From UBA6164 sp964527325 (GTDB lineage: Bacteria; Patescibacteriota; Gracilibacteria; BD1-5; UBA6164): a stretch of 15,323 bases of DNA. The stretch's first letter is position 1, and each line of letters starts with the position of its first letter. Shown here piece by piece: positions 14,702-15,323 of this stretch. The notes under the pieces were generated by a model. That model saw only the letters and a list, made by a program, of their open reading frames with translations. It was not told where the DNA came from and searched no databases. The stretch covers positions 1-15,323 of the forward strand of contig CAZGNU010000038.1 in the NCBI GenBank assembly GCA_964527325.1, read 5' to 3'. The position numbers were made by a program, and so were the translations under genes.

Positions 14702-15013
14702 TTATGCAACTGATAATACTTCTAATTTAGTTAAGTGAGCTCTAAAACCTTTATTTCTAGTATATCTTTTTTTAGATTTCTTTTTAAAAACTCTAACTTT
14801 TTCACCCTTAAACTGTTCTAGTACTTTTAACTCTACTTTTGAACCTTTTACAGTTGGAGTACCAACTTTTGTTTCTTTACCAGCTTCATCAGAAACAAGT
14901 AAAGCTTCTTGTGATATAGTTGCATTAACTTCTTCACCTAATTTTTTTACATCAATAATATCACCTTTTTTAACAGTGAATTGATTTCATCCTAATTCTA
15001 TTACAGCTATCAT
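14702..15013 (-). CDS. rplU: Large ribosomal subunit protein bL21
   Basis: 103 residues, the standard bL21 length. It binds 23S rRNA in the large subunit. The N-terminus MIAVIELGGNQFTVKKGDII matches the family MYAVIxxGGKQYxVxxGD pattern, with one of the two glycines in the GG pair coming from TGA. The C-terminal block KVRVFKKKSKKRYTRNKGFRAHLTKLEV matches the family's K-x-K-x-x-Y-x-R-x-x-G-H-R-x-x-x-T-x-x-x-I pattern. A terminator closes the gene after 13 nt, and the next gene is a wall hydrolase, so bL27 (rpmA), its usual operon partner, does not follow here. No ribosome-binding site is evident before the ATG. Confidence 0.97.
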
Positions 15014-15131
15014 GCTTAATCAAATTAATTAAATAAATATTTTTTTATATCTGAGATCTGCAAAAATCGATATATTTTTTTGTATTTTTTTCAAAGCTAA
15101 AATAAAAAACCTAATTTTTTTTATTTTTTAA
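15014..15131 (-). other. Leader region between tRNA-Gln and rplU
   Basis: 118 bp, very AT-rich, probably containing the rplU promoter or a processed leader. A possible promoter is TTTGAA, 15 bp, TATATC. The motif AAATTAGGTTTTT (15105-15117, minus strand) also occurs in the ssb leader. No convincing terminator separates the tRNA from rplU. No ribosomal-protein leader structure could be recognised by eye. Confidence 0.4.
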
Positions 15132-15206
15132 TGGTTGGGATGGTAGGATTCGAACCTACGCATAACGGAGTCAAAGTCCGTTGCCTTACCACTTGGCGAC
15201 ATCCCA
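15132..15206 (-). tRNA. tRNA-Gln (anticodon UUG)
   Basis: A 75-nt cloverleaf. Acceptor TGGGATG pairs with CATCCCA. The D-arm is GCCA/AGGC-like. The anticodon stem ACGGA/TCCGT holds loop CTTTGAC with UUG at 34-36. The T-arm is GTAGG-TTCGAAT-CCTAC. Discriminator A and an encoded CCA end the gene. Confidence 0.96.
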
Positions 15207-15234
15207 GAATACTTTCATTAAGAAATGCCTGTGT

Positions 15235-15262
15235 ATTATATAAAAATATAAAAAAAGTCAAA
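15235..15262 (-). promoter_or_regulatory. Promoter of tRNA-Gln
   Basis: -35 TTTGAC (15257-15262), 16-bp spacer, -10 TATAAT (15235-15240), about 29 nt before the tRNA 5' end. Confidence 0.65.
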
Positions 15263-15323
15263 ATTAATTGGCTCTTTTTTTCGTAGCGGGAAAAATAATC
15301 AATTTTTAATAACTAGTTTTAAT

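Overview
The window reads coherently only if TGA is translated as glycine (genetic code 25). With TGA as stop, nearly every gene shatters. With TGA as Gly, the glycines of TruB GHTGTLDP, LepB GDNR, FolD GRSN and PGGVG, the MgtC-type GLGALIG, and the SSB core all appear where expected, while tryptophan is still written TGG. Together with the very low G+C content, this points to Candidatus Gracilibacteria or Absconditabacteria (SR1) in the Patescibacteria/CPR. The sequence does not decide between the two. Most starts have AT-rich leaders and no clear Shine-Dalgarno sequence. Most genes are on the minus strand; only ssb and folD are on the plus strand.

Layout: (1) 55-1741 holds an MgtC/SapB-DUF4010 membrane protein and a small two-helix membrane protein. 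(2) 1817-4011 is a defence/stability cluster around tRNA-Lys(UUU): a Phd/YefM-like antitoxin with a RelE-like toxin, a lone AbiEi-like regulator, and a ribbon-helix-helix (RelB/DinJ-like) antitoxin with a second, related toxin. Promoters with inverted-repeat operators can be seen for each. (3) 4027-5614 holds truB and lepB. (4) 5739-10910 is one 1723-residue gene: signal peptide, about nine PKD/Ig-like domains, a helical juxtamembrane region, a membrane anchor, and a 380-residue Lys/Glu-rich tail carrying a VPDWLK motif about every 55 residues. (5) 11129-13333 holds ssb, a membrane-anchored protein of unknown function, and folD. (6) 13477-15206 holds a LysM-LysM-CHAP peptidoglycan hydrolase, rplU and tRNA-Gln(UUG). 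The last 60 bases (15263-15323) show nothing I can name.

Two repeat systems overlay the genes. One is a G/C-rich palindromic REP-like family (six copies), far above the local G+C. Three copies lie between or after genes, and three lie in frame inside the tail of the PKD protein, where two are read through a TGA codon. The other is a 56-bp inverted repeat (55 of 56 matching) at 1-56 and 13392-13447 that brackets almost the whole window.

The housekeeping genes (truB, lepB, ssb, folD, rplU, two tRNAs) mark this as chromosome. The toxin-antitoxin cluster, the PKD surface protein and the repeats are the accessory part. The PKD protein, exported through the general secretory route that LepB serves, and the CHAP hydrolase are the clearest cell-surface candidates. 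A role in contact with a host cell is inference only.
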